From NCBI GenBank assembly GCA_965221605.1, contig CBDCSK010000009.1, forward strand, positions 124,001-188,000: 64,000 nt of DNA, read 5' to 3'. The position numbers were made by a program, and so were the translations under genes. The notes beneath the pieces are model-generated. The model worked only from the letters and a program-made list of their open reading frames with translations. It did not search any database and had not been told where the DNA came from. Positions 63,891 through 64,000 of this stretch are shown here, piece by piece (position 1 is the stretch's first letter; each line of letters opens with the position of its first letter). Source of the DNA: Aldehydirespirator sp965221605. Lineage in GTDB: Bacteria; Actinomycetota; Acidimicrobiia; Acidimicrobiales; Aldehydirespiratoraceae.

Positions 63891-64000
63891 ATGTCCCCAG
63901 CCACGCCAGCCGCACACGACCTCCAGAGGACGCAGCCGCACCTCGGGCCGTTCCGCAGCTCACCGTCGCCCGCCCGCCCGCCGGCCCGCCGCAGCAGCGC
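63891..64000 (+). CDS. Partial N-terminus of an unidentified protein
   Basis: An ATG with an AGAGGAGG ribosome site 4-5 bases upstream opens a frame to the window edge. The 37 visible residues are rich in Pro, Arg, Ala and Ser, giving no family. The strong ribosome site is the only support. Confidence 0.35.
   Translation, partial: MSPATPAAHDLQRTQPHLGPFRSSPSPARPPARRSS

Overview
This is a high-GC chromosomal window from an actinobacterium, most likely an Acidimicrobiia-type lineage (inferred from gene order, GTG/TTG starts and many 4-base ATGA/GTGA stop-start overlaps). Most of it is dense vegetative core sequence. No rRNA was seen. Two tRNA genes are present: Gly(UCC) and Ala(CGC).

Layout. 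1-1.2 kb: an AAA ATPase gene of defence type, sitting where proA would be expected after proB. 1.2-9 kb (all minus): proB, obgE, rpmA, rplU, an RNase E/G gene and two radical-SAM-linked genes. A ~106 bp nested palindromic repeat brackets rplU-rpmA. 9-15 kb: the elongasome operon rodA, mrdA, mreD, mreC, mreB. 15-20.4 kb: ndk, folC, clpX, clpP, tig. 20.5-23.2 kb: tRNA-Gly, a methyltransferase, a small HTH protein and ispH, followed by a 3 x 44 bp tandem repeat that contains the ispH stop codon. 23.3-30.4 kb: plsC, cmk, aroA, tyrA, rluB, scpB, scpA, trpS. 39.3-45.9 kb: xerD, a Nudix gene, pyrG, recN, nadK, tlyA. This order resembles the mycobacterial tlyA-to-cmk region.

The main accessory island lies between the convergent trpS and xerD genes (30.4-39.3 kb). 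It holds a four-gene minus-strand cassette: a DUF1156/COG1743-like DNA methylase, a ParB-like protein, an SNF2-type helicase and a DUF3883 (PD-(D/E)XK-like) protein. An ISL3-family element has split the DUF3883 gene just after its E-x-K motif. The element has 25 bp inverted ends and a perfect 8 bp target duplication, and removing it with one duplication restores a 318-codon reading frame exactly. At the left edge of the island a 60 bp xerD 3' fragment is fused to a 217 bp trpS 3' fragment, the pattern expected at a tandem-duplication or allele-exchange junction.

46-53.8 kb: a nitrogen-compound cluster (two alpha/beta hydrolases, an amidase, a small GatC/AtzG-like protein, a RidA-family protein, an M20 carbamoylase-like hydrolase, an ammonium transporter) followed by a bacterial ERG4/ERG24-like sterol reductase homologue. 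53.8-57.4 kb: a second small accessory patch next to tRNA-Ala (Fic protein, a frameshifted DUF222-HNH gene, a VapBC-type pair). 57.5-62.1 kb: a SepX/GlpR-like membrane protein, moaC, moaA, moeA, plsY and an FmdB-type zinc-ribbon protein with a Ser/Lys-rich tail. 62.15-63.77 kb: an apparently intact IS1380-family element with a 5 bp target duplication.
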